DNA of 64,000 bases, from contig CAWBOY010000004.1 of the NCBI GenBank assembly GCA_963790585.1, positions 124,001 to 188,000 of the forward strand, given 5' to 3'. Position numbers and translations under genes: made by a program. Positions 26,811 through 37,018 of the stretch are shown here, piece by piece. Numbering within the stretch: the first letter of the stretch is position 1; every line of letters begins with the position of its first letter. Below the pieces are notes generated by a model. That model was not told the DNA's origin. It saw nothing but the letters and a program-made list of their open reading frames with translations, and searched no databases. The DNA is from CAWBOY01 sp963790585 (GTDB lineage Bacteria; Planctomycetota; Planctomycetia; Gemmatales; Gemmataceae).

Positions 26811-29800
26811 ATGCTCGCACGATTCTTCATCGATCGCCCCATTCTCGCCTGGGTCATTTCGATCGTCATCGTTCTCATGGGCTCGATTTCCTACAAGTTT
26901 TTGCCAGTCGCCCAATACCCGCAGATCACGCCACCCGTCGTTCGGGTCTCTGCAATCTACCCTGGAGCCAGCGCGGAAGTTGTAGCCCAAACCGTTGCCG
27001 CTCCGATCGAGCAGCAGGTCAACGGTGTGGAAGGCATGTTGTACATGTCGTCCCAGAGCAGCAACGACGGCTCCTACAATTTGGATGTCACGTTTGAACT
27101 GGGTACAGATGTCAATGTGGCCCAAGTGCTCGTGCAAAACCGTGTCGCCATCGCCCAACCGCAGTTGCCAGACGTCCTCAAGGCTACGGGCGTCACCGTC
27201 AAGAAGCGGTCGCCGGACATTCTTCTTGTGGTGAATCTGTATTCGGATAACGATCCGGCCACCGGCCGCCCTTATTACGACCGGCTCTACTTGAGTAATT
27301 TCGCCACCATTCAATTATTGGACCCGATCGCTCGCCTCGAAGGCGTCGGCGATGTGTTCAGTTTTGGCGGCCAAAACTACAGCATGAGAATATGGCTCGA
27401 CCCTGACAAGCTGGCTGCGCGCAACTTATCGGCCGGCAGCGTCGCCCAGGTACTCCAGGAGCAAAACGTACAGGTCGCCGCCGGGCAGATCGGGCAGCCG
27501 CCGGTGCCGGTCGGTCAGGAGTTTCAGTACACCGTCAACGCTCTCGGTCGACTGGTGGAGGCGGAACAGTTCGGCAACATCATTTTGAACACAGGCACTG
27601 ACGGCGAGGTCCTTTATTTACGTGACGTGGCGCGGATCGAGCTTGGGGCCCAGAGCCAAGACCAAACGTTGGCCTTGGACCGTCGGCCCTCGGTCGGCCT
27701 GGCGATCTTTCAGTTGCCCGGATCGAACGCACTCGACACGGCCGATGGTATCAAAGAGAAAATGCGCGAATTCGAGCGCGACCAGCGCCTTCCAAAGGGA
27801 TTGAAATACGAGATCGCCTACGACACGACGCCCTTCATTCGTGAATCGGTAGCCGAGGTCATTCGCACTCTTGTTATCGCCGTGATTCTGGTGGCGGCTG
27901 TGGTGCTCCTCTTTTTGCAAGACTGGAAATCGTTACTTCTACCCTTGATCGACATCGGCGTGTCATTGATCGGCACTCTCGCCGTGCTGAAATTGATGGG
28001 GTTCAGTCTCAATAATTTGACGCTGTTCGGGCTGGTGCTCGCCATCGGCATCGTGGTCGACGACGCTATCGTGGTGTTGGAAAACATCGAGCGCTGGCTG
28101 GACAAAGGTCTGTCGGTGCGCGAGGCGACCATCAATGCCATGAACGAAATCACCGGGCCGATCCTGGCTATCACACTCGTGCTCTCCTCCGTGTTTCTAC
28201 CGAGCGCCGCCTTGACCGGCATCACGGGCCAATTCTTCCGCCAGTTCGCGCTGACGATCTCAACGGCGATGATTATCTCTGCCATCAACGCCATGACGAT
28301 GACGCCAGCGCGGGCGGCTTCGATCTTTTCTGGCCGAAAACCAGGGCAGCATGGCGACCAGGGTAAAGAAGCTCTGCCTTGGTGGAGCTTCGGCCTAGCT
28401 GGAGGTCTTCTTACACTTTGGATCTTGCCTGCCACAATTGAACACTGGTTAGGATTGGCCCCACAGACCGGCAAGACGGATGCGTATACAGCCGGCTTTA
28501 TGAGTTCTGCTATTCAATATGCCATTCTCTTTGCCTCGTTCGTGCCTGGATTTATCGCCGGAGGAACTGTCGGATGGTTTATCATCACTCCCGTGAATTG
28601 GGTTCTCGGTCGATTCTTCCAACGCTTCAATTGGATATTTGAAGTCACGACACGGATTTACGGCAAAGCGGTAGCCTGGCTGTTACGACTTAGTATCATC
28701 GCGCTGCTCTTTTATGTCGGATTGCTCGTGACGACAGGCTTTTTCTTCACGAAAGTGCCCGGTGGCTTCATCCCCGCGCAGGACAAGGGGCGTTTGATTA
28801 TCAATGTTCAACTACCCGATTCGGCGTCTTTGCAACGTACGTCCGAGATCATGGACCGAGCCGAGAAGATCGCCCTCGAAACGCCAGGAGTAGCTCATAC
28901 GCTGGGCAATCCAGGCCGATCCTTTGTCTTGAACTCGATTGGTTCCAATCTTGGGTCGATGTTCGTGACGCTGAAGCCCTTCGATGAGCGCGTGGCGCTG
29001 GAACTCCATGCCAACGCCATCGCGGCCAAGCTACGGGCTCGCTTCCGTGAGGAGATACCCGGGGCCATCATTAACGTCTTCGGGGCCCCGGCGGTTGATG
29101 GCCTCGGGAATGCCGGTGGTTTCAAGATGATGATCGAGTCCATTGGCGACGTCAATTACCAACGGCTGCAGGGGCAGGCCGATAACATCGTCGCCAAAGG
29201 CAGCCAACAGCCTGGCTTGATTGGCCTGTTCGATGGGTTCCGGCGCAGACGCCACAACTTTACGCCAATATCGATCGTGTCCAGTGTAAGACGATGGGTG
29301 TGAGCCTGACGGACGCGTTTCAGACGCTGCAGATTTATTTGGGCGGCTATTATGTCAACGATTTCAATCGCTTCGGCCGAACCTGGCAGGTCAATATCCA
29401 GGCAGATGGGCCTTTTCGTAATAACGTCGAAATCGCCAAGCAGCTCAAAGTTCGCAACTCGCAGGGACAAATGGTGCCGCTCGGCTCCGTGGTCACCTTT
29501 CGCCCAGTTGGCGGTCCGCTGACGGTTACCCGGTACAACCTATTCCCCGCCGCGACAATCACGGGGGCGGCGCTGCCTAGCATGAGCGATGGAGACGTAC
29601 TGGCGACGATGGAACGGCTCGCGAATCAGGAGCTGTCGCGCGGCATGACCTACGAGTGGACGGAGCTAAGCTTCCTTCAGAAGCAATCCATGAAGCTGAA
29701 TTCCTTCAAAGACTTGCAACAGAATCCCTATAGCGCCTTCGTGCTGGGCACAATTTTGGTCTTCTTCGTCCTGGCGGGATTGTACGAGAGTTGGTCTCTA

Positions 29801-30367
29801 CCCCTGGCCGTTATCCTGGTCGTGCCGCTGTGCCTATCGAGCGCGCTGGCTGGCATCATGATCGCTGCTATGGATCTCAACATCTTTGTACAGGTCGGGT
29901 TGGTCGTGCTCGTCGGCCTGGCGGCGAAGAACGCGATCCTGGTGGTCGAGTTCGCGCGCGACCGGGAGCTGGAAGGGGCCAATTCGTTCGACGCGGCCGT
30001 GGAGGCGGCTACGGTCCGCCTGCGGCCGATCATCATGACTTCGTTTGCTTTCATCCTCGGCATGGCTCCGCTTGTGATCGCTGAAGGTGCCGGAGCCGAA
30101 ATGCGACGGACCCTTGGCACCGCCGTGTTCGCGGGTATGCTCGGCGTCACTCTCTTCGGTATTTTCCTGACTCCCGTGTTTTATTACGTCATTCGCCGGG
30201 TGACTGGCCCGCTCAAGTCTCCAGGTCCAGCCAAGCAGGAGTCCACAAACACGAACGGTGAGCCGTCGGCCCCAACCAAGTATGGGTCGGATAAGCCACA
30301 CCCTAATCCCACGACAGCGATAACTGTTCGGGAGCCACAGGAATCCCACCGCGAGCACCAGGGGTGA
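26811..30367 (+). CDS. RND (HAE1/AcrB-type) efflux pump (one frameshift)
   Basis: An inner-membrane proton-driven pump of about 1185 residues. The typical start is MLARFFIDRPILAWVISIVI. The porter segment has QYPQITPPVVRVSAIYPGAS, and TM4 has the proton-relay pair in GIVVDDAIVVLENIE. The second half has VLVVLAGLYESWSLPL-like and GLAAKNAILVVEFARD blocks. The frame shifts at 29241-29243: adding one G to CCGGCG joins GLFDGFR to AQTPQLYANIDRVQCKTMGV. Between TM6 and TM7 there is an insertion of about 100 residues with two extra hydrophobic spans (FGLAGGLLTLWILPA, AILFASFVPGFIAGGTVGWF). The 3' end overlaps the convergent dioxygenase gene by 65 bp. Confidence 0.9.
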
Positions 30368-31379
30368 CCGAGCCGAAGCGCTCCTCGAAAACTGGAGGCA
30401 ATGCTCGCGTGTCCTTGGGCGCCAGCCACAGGCGAAATAAATGCCGCTTGCGATTTGGCTCCGGCCAGTCTTCAAAGGCTGTGCGGTCGTGGAGCAAAGT
30501 ATGATTATGCACAAGCTGGACATCGCCCGCCTGGAACTCCATGAAAAAATGGAGCGCCGGATCTTCGGCCAGCGCGTCGAATAGGTTCAAAGCCTCGGTT
30601 TGCTGTGGCGTCAGGGGTGCCACGCCCGGAAAGCGCCGGGCCGAGTCGATGTAGGGCCGATGGTAGATCGCCGACAATAGGCCGGCATACCAGTTGAACA
30701 CTGGAATCGAAAAATACGGTTTCTGCCCAGCCGGCACTTCGCCGCGTCGATCGGTCTCTATCGGCTCGAACAACACCTTGGCCAAGTCAGGCCGCCGCCG
30801 TCGCATCTCATTGAAGATCGTCACTGTGGACACTAGACTCGAAAATCCACCCTCCTTCGCGGGCTGGAGGCACAGCAAACCAACGACGTCGCAGGAGTCG
30901 GTGTGATAGTTCTGCCGCTCGCGCGTCTGGTAGATGCGGACGTTGGGATCCTTGCTGGACAACCCTTGATCCTTCACATGTCCGAGCAGATGGCCCTGGG
31001 CATTTTGCGCCCGAAGGTTGCCGCAATGAACTCCAAGGCCGACGAAGGCGATTGCGGCTTGTTGTCTGCTCCACCGTTCGATCGGCAGGCCACGCAACAG
31101 CACAAAACCACGGCCATTCAGCACATCGTCCATGATGACCCGTAGGCGTGGCGCCAGCGTCGGCAGTGGAAAGTCCTCCGGCCGGATGTTCACGGGATTG
31201 CAACCCGATTGCATGAACCGTCGCATCGCCGCTTCGACCTCACGAATCTCGACGTCGCTGAGGTGCGCAATCCAATCGGTTCGCCTGGCCATATCGGGGC
31301 CATACCAGGCTGAGTGATTATGAATTTCGGGGGGTAGATCGAGCATGGTTACACCGCGCGGGTTCTCAAAAACGCCCAT
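30303..31379 (-). CDS. TauD/TfdA-family Fe(II)/2-oxoglutarate dioxygenase
   Basis: 358 residues. The iron ligands HxD (NYHTDSCD) and the distal His (LVHNHTLLHDRTAFEDW) are present, and RKRHLFRLWL supplies the 2-oxoglutarate-binding Arg. The family hydroxylates small organic substrates in the cytoplasm; this subgroup is related to clavaminate synthase-like proteins, and the substrate cannot be predicted. The start could be ATG 31379 (MGVFENPRG) or ATG 31346 (MLDLPPEIHN). The gene converges on and overlaps the RND pump gene. Confidence 0.85.
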   Translation of the reverse strand: MGVFENPRGVTMLDLPPEIHNHSAWYGPDMARRTDWIAHLSDVEIREVEAAMRRFMQSGCNPVNIRPEDFPLPTLAPRLRVIMDDVLNGRGFVLLRGLPIERWSRQQAAIAFVGLGVHCGNLRAQNAQGHLLGHVKDQGLSSKDPNVRIYQTRERQNYHTDSCDVVGLLCLQPAKEGGFSSLVSTVTIFNEMRRRRPDLAKVLFEPIETDRRGEVPAGQKPYFSIPVFNWYAGLLSAIYHRPYIDSARRFPGVAPLTPQQTEALNLFDALAEDPALHFFMEFQAGDVQLVHNHTLLHDRTAFEDWPEPNRKRHLFRLWLAPKDTRALPPVFEERFGSVTPGARGGIPVAPEQLSLSWD

Positions 31380-31670
31380 AATCCAGGTTTGGTACGCTCA
31401 GAAACTTGCATGGTCCAGCGATGTGACTCTAGACATTGGTATTCGCGGCCACAAGGTGGGGACTGATCTTGGCGTCGCCTTTCCTCCTCTTTAGTGAACT
31501 ATACATTCCAATCCTTAATCTTCAATCCTTTATCGCGCTCACGGTTTACGTTCACACAACTCTCGCCGGACTGAGCCGCCCCGTGGCCAAGATGTCGCAT
31601 TTTCCTAGTTTACCGGCCGCTCGATTTGTGTGAGAATGCGCCGATTCACCAGCGGTAGGGACGAATTGCC

Positions 31671-32009
31671 GTGTCCGAGTTCAATATCTACGGAACTCAG
31701 ATCGGTCTGCGGAATCCCACTCTCGTGGACCGCATCAAAATCGAAATGGGAGCAGGTCTTTACCTCTATGAGGAACGGCGCGGCCGGATTGGCGGTGTAC
31801 GCGATCGTAAGGGATGTTATTATGTCGTAGAGGGCCATCACCGGATCATCGCTGCCTTGGAAATTGAACGAGAATCAGGCGATGACTTACCGTTGCGACT
31901 ATTGATACGTAACGGTTATTGGACCAAAGTAACCCGTCCTCCAAGTGACCGGCGCCCACTTCCGTTCCGTGATAGGTGGGGGCAGTTACGAAATTGGCTC
32001 GGGCTTTAA
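31671..32009 (+). CDS. ParB-like/sulfiredoxin-fold small protein
   Basis: 112 residues from GTG 31671, with AGGG about 11 bases upstream. The centre has DRKGCYYVVEGHHRIIAALE followed by LPLRLLIRNGYW. This matches the ParB N-terminal/Srx fold, where the G-H-H/N-R loop binds a nucleotide (often CTP or ATP) and the helix follows. It is much shorter than ParB and has no helix-turn-helix. It precedes an ABC-ATPase-like gene by 15 bp, so the two form an operon. It may be a nucleotide-dependent switch or nuclease-like domain. Confidence 0.6.
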   Translation: MSEFNIYGTQIGLRNPTLVDRIKIEMGAGLYLYEERRGRIGGVRDRKGCYYVVEGHHRIIAALEIERESGDDLPLRLLIRNGYWTKVTRPPSDRRPLPFRDRWGQLRNWLGL

Positions 32010-32024
32010 CCGCGGAGTACCACT

Positions 32025-32660
32025 ATGGTCTCGGTAAGAATGACCTGTGAAGGCGTCCCAATCGGGCCGCTATATCTCCCGCCATTTCAGCTCCGTGAGC
32101 GAGAGATGCTTTGCCTTCACCTACCGGAGCTACTCGACCCCAAAGATGAAAAGCGCCTTGAACAGGCTCTGACGGGTCAACCAAGGCAAGCAGGATTGAA
32201 TGTCCATTCCCGTGTTCTGATTGCTCGCCCGGCGATCAAACGAAACGGTCTCTCGGGTTGGTTTTCGCGCCCGACTCTGCGTGATTGGTTAGCGAAGAAC
32301 GGTGCCATGACACGGAGTCAGATTTCAGGCGTGCTCTCTCGTTGGGATCTCTCACCGACATGGCGCATCGATCAAATTGCGGGTAACGCGCGAACGCAAC
32401 TCAGGCTTGAACTTGCGTGGGCAAAAGGCGCCGAAGTCGTTGTCTTTTCCACGTACGGTCTCGATCCGTTGGGGGTTGAGAAGGTTTTTGAGCGGGTTGC
32501 GGAGCAGAGCGATCGTTGTGCGGCGATATATCTCTCTCATCTCTTCAAAACGGCTGGATTAGCAGCGCGACATTGCCCGCCGGGTGGGCGTTGCATTGAA
32601 GTTAAGAGAAGTGCAAGCTTGACCGATCGAAAATTAGGAGTTGGAAGTATTTCGGCATAA
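32025..32660 (+). CDS. ABC-ATPase-like protein without a visible Walker A
   Basis: 211 residues. The segment IAGNARTQLRLELAWAKGAE, then VVVFSTYGLDPLGVEKVF and AAIYLSH, lines up with the ABC signature, Walker B/D-loop and switch-His strand of ABC ATPases (LSGGxxQRLxLA, LLDEPTxGLDP, SH). The Walker A GxxGxGKST is absent, and the Walker B Glu is replaced in VFSTYGLDP. It is probably catalytically dead and regulatory. GCGGAG precedes ATG 32025. It is an operon partner of the ParB-like gene. Confidence 0.5.
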   Translation: MVSVRMTCEGVPIGPLYLPPFQLREREMLCLHLPELLDPKDEKRLEQALTGQPRQAGLNVHSRVLIARPAIKRNGLSGWFSRPTLRDWLAKNGAMTRSQISGVLSRWDLSPTWRIDQIAGNARTQLRLELAWAKGAEVVVFSTYGLDPLGVEKVFERVAEQSDRCAAIYLSHLFKTAGLAARHCPPGGRCIEVKRSASLTDRKLGVGSISA

Positions 32661-32671
32661 ATTTCTGGGAT

Positions 32672-33591
32672 TCAATCATACCTTTCCTGACCTCGCAAAA
32701 ACGCTTCCACATCATCCCGCCTCGGTATCCCCCGCTGCGCCCCCGGATGCATCGCCTTCAGAGCCGCGGCGGCACTGGCGAAACGTACCCGCTCGGCCAA
32801 GTCTGCGCCATGCGCCAGGGCGGCGGCATAGGCTCCGTGAAACACATCGCCGCAGCCGGTGGTGTCGGTGATGTTCACGCGATAGGCCGGTTGATGCCGG
32901 ACGGTTGCCTCGACAGTACTCCGATACCAGGCACCATTTTCGCCATGAGTGACAATCACCACTTGGCGATTCGCCGACCAAAGAGCTTCGACAGCGGCGC
33001 GGGGATCGCTCAGCCCGGTGAGTTTCTCGGCGAAGCTTTGGCCGACGATGAGATGATCGACCAGCGCGAGCAGGTCGCTGAAGCCGGGCCATTCATTGCG
33101 TTCCAGGTCGGCGACGATCGGGATGCCGGCGGCGCGGGCCACCTGGGCCGCTCGGGTCATGCCCTCAATGCCATAATGATCTACATATAAGACCTTTGAT
33201 GTTTTGATCACGCCTTCTGGAGGATGCGTCAGGTCCGCGCCCAATGTGCCGGCGAGATCGAACAGGACCGTCCGCGTATGTTGGGACTCATCGACGATGA
33301 TCGTCGAGTGGATCGGTCGCACGCCGGGTCGCGCAGGACGAGTGAGGTATCGACGCCTTCGCGCTCGAAAGTGTCGAGGACGAAGCGTGAGTTTTCATCG
33401 TCGCCAAGGACGCCGGCATAGGCGCATTTGGCCCCGAGGCGCGAGGCAGCGACGAGGGCGGTCGCGGTCAGGCCGCCGCATTGGCGTTCGCGGAGGCGCA
33501 CTCGTGTTTTGGTTTCGGGAGTGGGGAAGGAGGGGACAAAGAGGAGGTCATCCACTGCGACGCAGCCGAGGCCGAGAATGTCGAAGGACAT
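32672..33591 (-). CDS. PfkB-family carbohydrate/nucleoside kinase (one frameshift)
   Basis: About 306 residues. The N-terminal frame (33591 on) has FDILGLGCVAVDDLLFVPSF, the GG...A.A segment CGGLTATALVAASRLGAKCA, and GVLGDDENSRFVLDTFEREG. The C-terminal frame (to 32672) has the catalytic anion-hole motif DTTGCGDVFHGAYAAAL, where the second Asp is the base. The break is at 33323-33328: one missing base in GACCCGGCG joins LVLRDP to VRPIHSTIIVDES. It phosphorylates a sugar or nucleoside, probably of the ribokinase type. The gene is transcribed alone. Confidence 0.85.
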
Positions 33592-33764
33592 GGGTGTCGT
33601 CTCGTGCTTGCGTACCAGCCCCAGCAGGCATTTCCCACAAATCTATCACCACGCCACGCCGCAGGGAAGGCTATAGGGCGTCGTTTCAGACCAATTCGGC
33701 GTTGCCATCGTTCGGCTGTTTATTCCAGTGTCAGAAAAACGAGATGCATTTTCCTTTCCAAAAA

Positions 33765-34497
33765 TCACGGAATGCCAAGGTCCTCACACGCCTGGCTGTA
33801 ACTGGGTTCCAGGTGGAGCGGCACAACCAGAGTGTCGGTTAACCATAGGGGCAGCGTAGGCAGCGGTTGGCCCAGGTTCAGTGTGTGAATCCATGTTTCC
33901 AGGACGGCCTGGTCCGATTTGCGTAGCCAGCGGCACGACGCGGCGTAGACTGCGGGAGCCTCGGGGTTCAACATTGGATCGGGATGACCGATGAAACTCA
34001 TCAGTTCCGCGTACAAGTTGAAGTGTCGGGTGGTGACAATGTCGACGATGCTGACGGCCACGCCACTTCGAAGCAGGGCGGCACACTTGCCGACGAAGGC
34101 ATTTCGGTTTTCGGGCCGATCCTTGTTCGCCGGGCTGACGATTTCGATGGCCGCGACCAGAGTTCGACCTCGTTCGGCGTCGTAAATTCGCACTTCGTAT
34201 TCATCAATATCGGGCAATTCTGTCTCGACGGCGATGCTCGGGGCGGCAGGCGACCGAAACGGCCATCGCCACACCGCCGTTGCCGTTGGAGTGGCCGACA
34301 GGCGTCGGCATATCTTTTTCATAGGCGGCGACATCGATTTCCACGTATGCGCCGGCATGAACTCGCGGGCCGGAGACATAGCCTGGAGGCAATTGCTTTC
34401 GGAGCTGCTGAACGATGACCGCCGGCCATTGGCCGTGAAGCTCTTGCCATGACGCGATCGTCATAAGTGGACGGCGGAAGTGATCTCGAAGTGGCAT
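33765..34497 (-). CDS. DUF4058-family protein (one frameshift)
   Basis: About 244 residues. The start MPLRDHFRRPL, then SWQELHGQWPAVIVQQLRKQ, LPPGYVSGPRVHAGAYVEID and the later RIYDAERGRTLVAAIEIVSP, NKDRPENRNAFVGKCAALL are all DUF4058 blocks. The VEI-SPANK part recalls a restriction-endonuclease-like core, but the family function is not established. The frame breaks at about 34240-34265 in a CCGCCCC run; one extra base is present. The family is often multicopy in planctomycetes and cyanobacteria. No operon partner. Confidence 0.8.
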
Positions 34498-34843
34498 GGC
34501 GCGGATCCTCTTGCGTCATCATTGTACAAAAGGGAAAGAGAGCGCGGCTTGCTTTTTCTTGATGGGACAACCGTCGCAGCCAAACCTCTCCGACCATGGT
34601 ACGCGTTCCTCGACAAACGCCTGGTGGCGTCGCTCGTCCTCACAACCAACCGGGCACGGAGTCTGAATTGGGGGCGTTGCGTGGTTCGTGGGGCGCCCGA
34701 CGGTGATTGGCGGCTGGCAACTGCGAACGGCGGGGCGTTTGGGTTCGGAATTTTCGCTGCGAGATCAGGGCCGGCCAGTGGAAAGGTCAGGTCCATAAAT
34801 GAACCTGACCCCTTTGCGTGGTTTTCGGCGTCTGTGGGCCGCA
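34498..34843. other. Intergenic region with a short hairpin
   Basis: About 345 bp. The hairpin GGTCAGGT - 10-nt loop - ACCTGACC lies at 34785-34810, followed by CCTTT. It is close to the 3' end of the HEPN-like gene and may terminate it. No credible gene. Confidence 0.5.
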
Positions 34844-35593
34844 CTAGCGGGTACTCTTCAAGTTTGCAATTTGAATGAGTTCCTGCGCTGCAGTGCGAAC
34901 ACCGCCTTGGATATTGACTAAATCAGGCCCGTGCGCGTTGAATCGCCTATTGTGAGCAGATTTATCCCCCAACGCTTTGACGTCCTCCAAGTTTTTCTTG
35001 GCATCTCGTCCCAAGTTCAGGCCAGCATGCGGTGGCTTCCCACTTGTGCGCTCAACGAGATGCTTTAGCATAAAGTAGTTATTGTCGGAGTCCTTGATCT
35101 CGTTCTCGCGTCTTAGATTCTCGTACGCCTCGATGATCAATGTTTCCATCAGACGCCGGAGCATGACTGATGCTGCATCGTAGTAAGCCGCTCGGAAGCA
35201 GCCGTTTAATTGCTTGCAAATGCTTTCTATATAGCCTCGGGTTCCGATCCAAACGGAATCTGATAGATAACCGGCCGAATGGTCCATCGCCGGTTGCATC
35301 CCGTGCATCCCTGCTGGAAGCCAGTCGTGAATGATTTTACGTGATCCCGGCTTCAACGAGAATCCTGCCTTGGACTGGGATGCAAGTTTGGTGTTACGGA
35401 TAGCCGCCGCCAATCCTGTGGAGTTCGGCGTTCCTATGTGATGATCGGTGAGTACTTTGGCCAACTGGCCGGATGTCATCGTTATGTCCGGCTCTTGGCG
35501 GTCATGGTACCAAAGGACGGCAAGTGCCTTTTCGGCGTTGCTTCGCTCAAGCCGTTTTACGAACTCGCAGAAATCGAGAAGTAAGATATTCAT
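34844..35593 (-). CDS. HEPN/DUF4145-like protein with N-terminal winged-helix-like part
   Basis: 249 residues. The N-terminal 90 residues (AEKALAVLWYHDRQEPDITM, GQLAKVLTDHHIG, AGFSLKPGSRKIIHDWL) look like a winged helix. The C-terminal half has the HEPN-like pattern of DUF4145: AAYYDAASVMLRRLMETLII, EAYENLRR, and near the end KALGDKSAHNRRFNAH, with Lys/Arg and His in the Rx4-6H position. It starts 2 bp after the stop of the gene upstream, so the two are translationally coupled. A role in RNA cleavage, stress or phage response is inferred from HEPN families only. Confidence 0.6.
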   Translation of the reverse strand: MNILLLDFCEFVKRLERSNAEKALAVLWYHDRQEPDITMTSGQLAKVLTDHHIGTPNSTGLAAAIRNTKLASQSKAGFSLKPGSRKIIHDWLPAGMHGMQPAMDHSAGYLSDSVWIGTRGYIESICKQLNGCFRAAYYDAASVMLRRLMETLIIEAYENLRRENEIKDSDNNYFMLKHLVERTSGKPPHAGLNLGRDAKKNLEDVKALGDKSAHNRRFNAHGPDLVNIQGGVRTAAQELIQIANLKSTR

Positions 35594-35595
35594 CG

Positions 35596-36308
35596 TTACT
35601 GGGTACTCACATCACCGTTTTCTTTGCCAAGCGCATATGCAACGCGGTTGTCGCCCTCTGTGCTGAGCCGGATGTTCTCAATGTCACTGAAGTTGATCCA
35701 CGCCTTCTTGTCCCTCATATTGCGGATCGTCTGCTTCAGGTCTTTGGGGACGGGTTTGCCAATATGCCTGTAGCCACTAAGGATGTGGCCAGGTCCGATC
35801 GACGTGGATTGCAGAACGTACTGAAGAAAATGGCAAAGTACCAAAATCTGATCCATGTCAGAGTTAGGAGCCTTAAGTGCGAAGAAGGCTTTGAGCGATT
35901 GTTTACCACTCGGCACGAAGTCAATGTCGCCGACCAGCTTAATCCCTGCGTTACGGTCCTTCCGATCACCCTCGCGACGCTTCTTGGGCACTTGGTCGGT
36001 GCCAACGTCGGAATCATCCTCGGTGGCCGGTGACGGCTCGGTTAAATCTGAATCGGCTTGGATTTGGCCTCCGTTGTGGAATTGGGCCGGATTGTCTGAC
36101 AACGTATTGTCACCGTTATGTGGTGACAGAATGTTTGCGATACGCTTCGGAGTCGGTACCACATCGATAATAGGACGCCGCATCCGCTCGACAGGCGCAA
36201 CGCCTCCTCGATCGACGTGTCCGACCCATTCAGCTCGACTTCCACCCATCGCACGCGCAGACTACTATTAGGCTTCTGCGGCGTTTGTTCATTCGCGCGT
36301 TTTGCCAC
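35596..36308 (-). CDS. Uncharacterised protein with C-terminal winged helix, coupled to HEPN-like gene (one frameshift)
   Basis: About 237 residues. The first 38 codons from ATG 36308 encode SSLRVRWVEVELNGSDTSIE, a short beta-strand domain. After about 36195-36215 the frame must shift (one missing base) to VERMRRPIIDVVPTPKRIAN. An acidic linker (TEDDSDVGTDQVPKKRRE) follows, and then a C-terminal winged-helix-like region (GHILSGYRHIGKPVPKDLKQ, RNMRDKKAWINFSDIENIRL). The short N-terminal domain plus winged helix suggests a DNA-binding partner or sensor for the HEPN-like protein that follows. The function was not recognised. Confidence 0.55.
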
Positions 36309-36663
36309 CTCGTACCTCCAAGTTTACTTGCCAGCTGTCAAGAAACCGATCTCGAATACAAGGTTCTAATTGGTAAATTGATCCGAGATGACCGCTATCT
36401 AATTGCCTTTTCAATTGGCCCAGCCAGGTAATGCGAAATCATTCCGCCCATCAATGCACAACTTGTGCCATACAACGTGGCTGGACATGTCATGTGGTTA
36501 TAAGGTTCGGTGAATTCGGCGGATACGACAATTGCGCATCAAAAAAACGGGATTGTGAAATACGTCACAAGCGTTCAGTGTGCCATTTTGGCAAAAAGAA
36601 GTCCTCGGACTGCCAAACTGCGCTATGAACGCATCCTTGTTGCCTTCATGGCACACAAGAGTG
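36309..36663. other. AT-richer intergenic region, nothing recognised
   Basis: About 355 bp between the winged-helix gene and the large hairpin. There are several short frames but none with a ribosome site or protein-like composition. The promoter of the coupled two-gene operon should lie near 36320-36420. Confidence 0.4.
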
Positions 36664-36773
36664 AGAGAAAAGAGTGTCCTATCCCAAGGAGATGCCTATG
36701 GAATGTCTGGATCGAGTACGCCACTTTCCGTACATTCCGGGGCATCTCCTTGGGATAGGACACTCTTTTCTCT
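36664..36773. repeat. Perfect 33-bp inverted repeat (110-bp hairpin)
   Basis: The arm 36664-36696 is the exact reverse complement of 36741-36773. Inside the 44-nt spacer, GGAATGT and ACATTCC extend the stem after a short internal mismatch. An RNA copy would form a rod of about 40 base pairs. It does not resemble the other repeat families in the window. Confidence 0.85.
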
Positions 36774-36785
36774 TCTCTCGGATCA

Positions 36786-36980
36786 TTACAGCGTTCCCAT
36801 TATAGGCAAGTTGTATTTGGCAAACGCCTCAACCCAATTCCGTTGTTCCGGCGTTTCAGGAACAATGCAGTCACGGGCCCTGCTGACTTGTCGGATGTCT
36901 TCATTGAGATCAACGCAAGAGAGGAGAAAAAACTGGACGGGCGCGTTTAATATCGCCTTACTCGATTTAACCGCCGCCTT
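36786..36980 (-). pseudogene. Possible C-terminal gene fragment
   Basis: A protein-like stretch (NAPVQFFLLSCVDLNEDIRQ, RARDCIVPETPEQRNWVEAF, AKYNLPIMGTL) ends at 36786, with no start or ribosome site of its own. It begins where the truncated transposase frame is lost, so it may be a fragment joined to the transposase by a deletion. The family was not recognised. Confidence 0.3.
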
Positions 36981-37018
36981 ATTAAACGTGCTCGTCCCCT
37001 TTGTGCGCCGTGCTCTGG

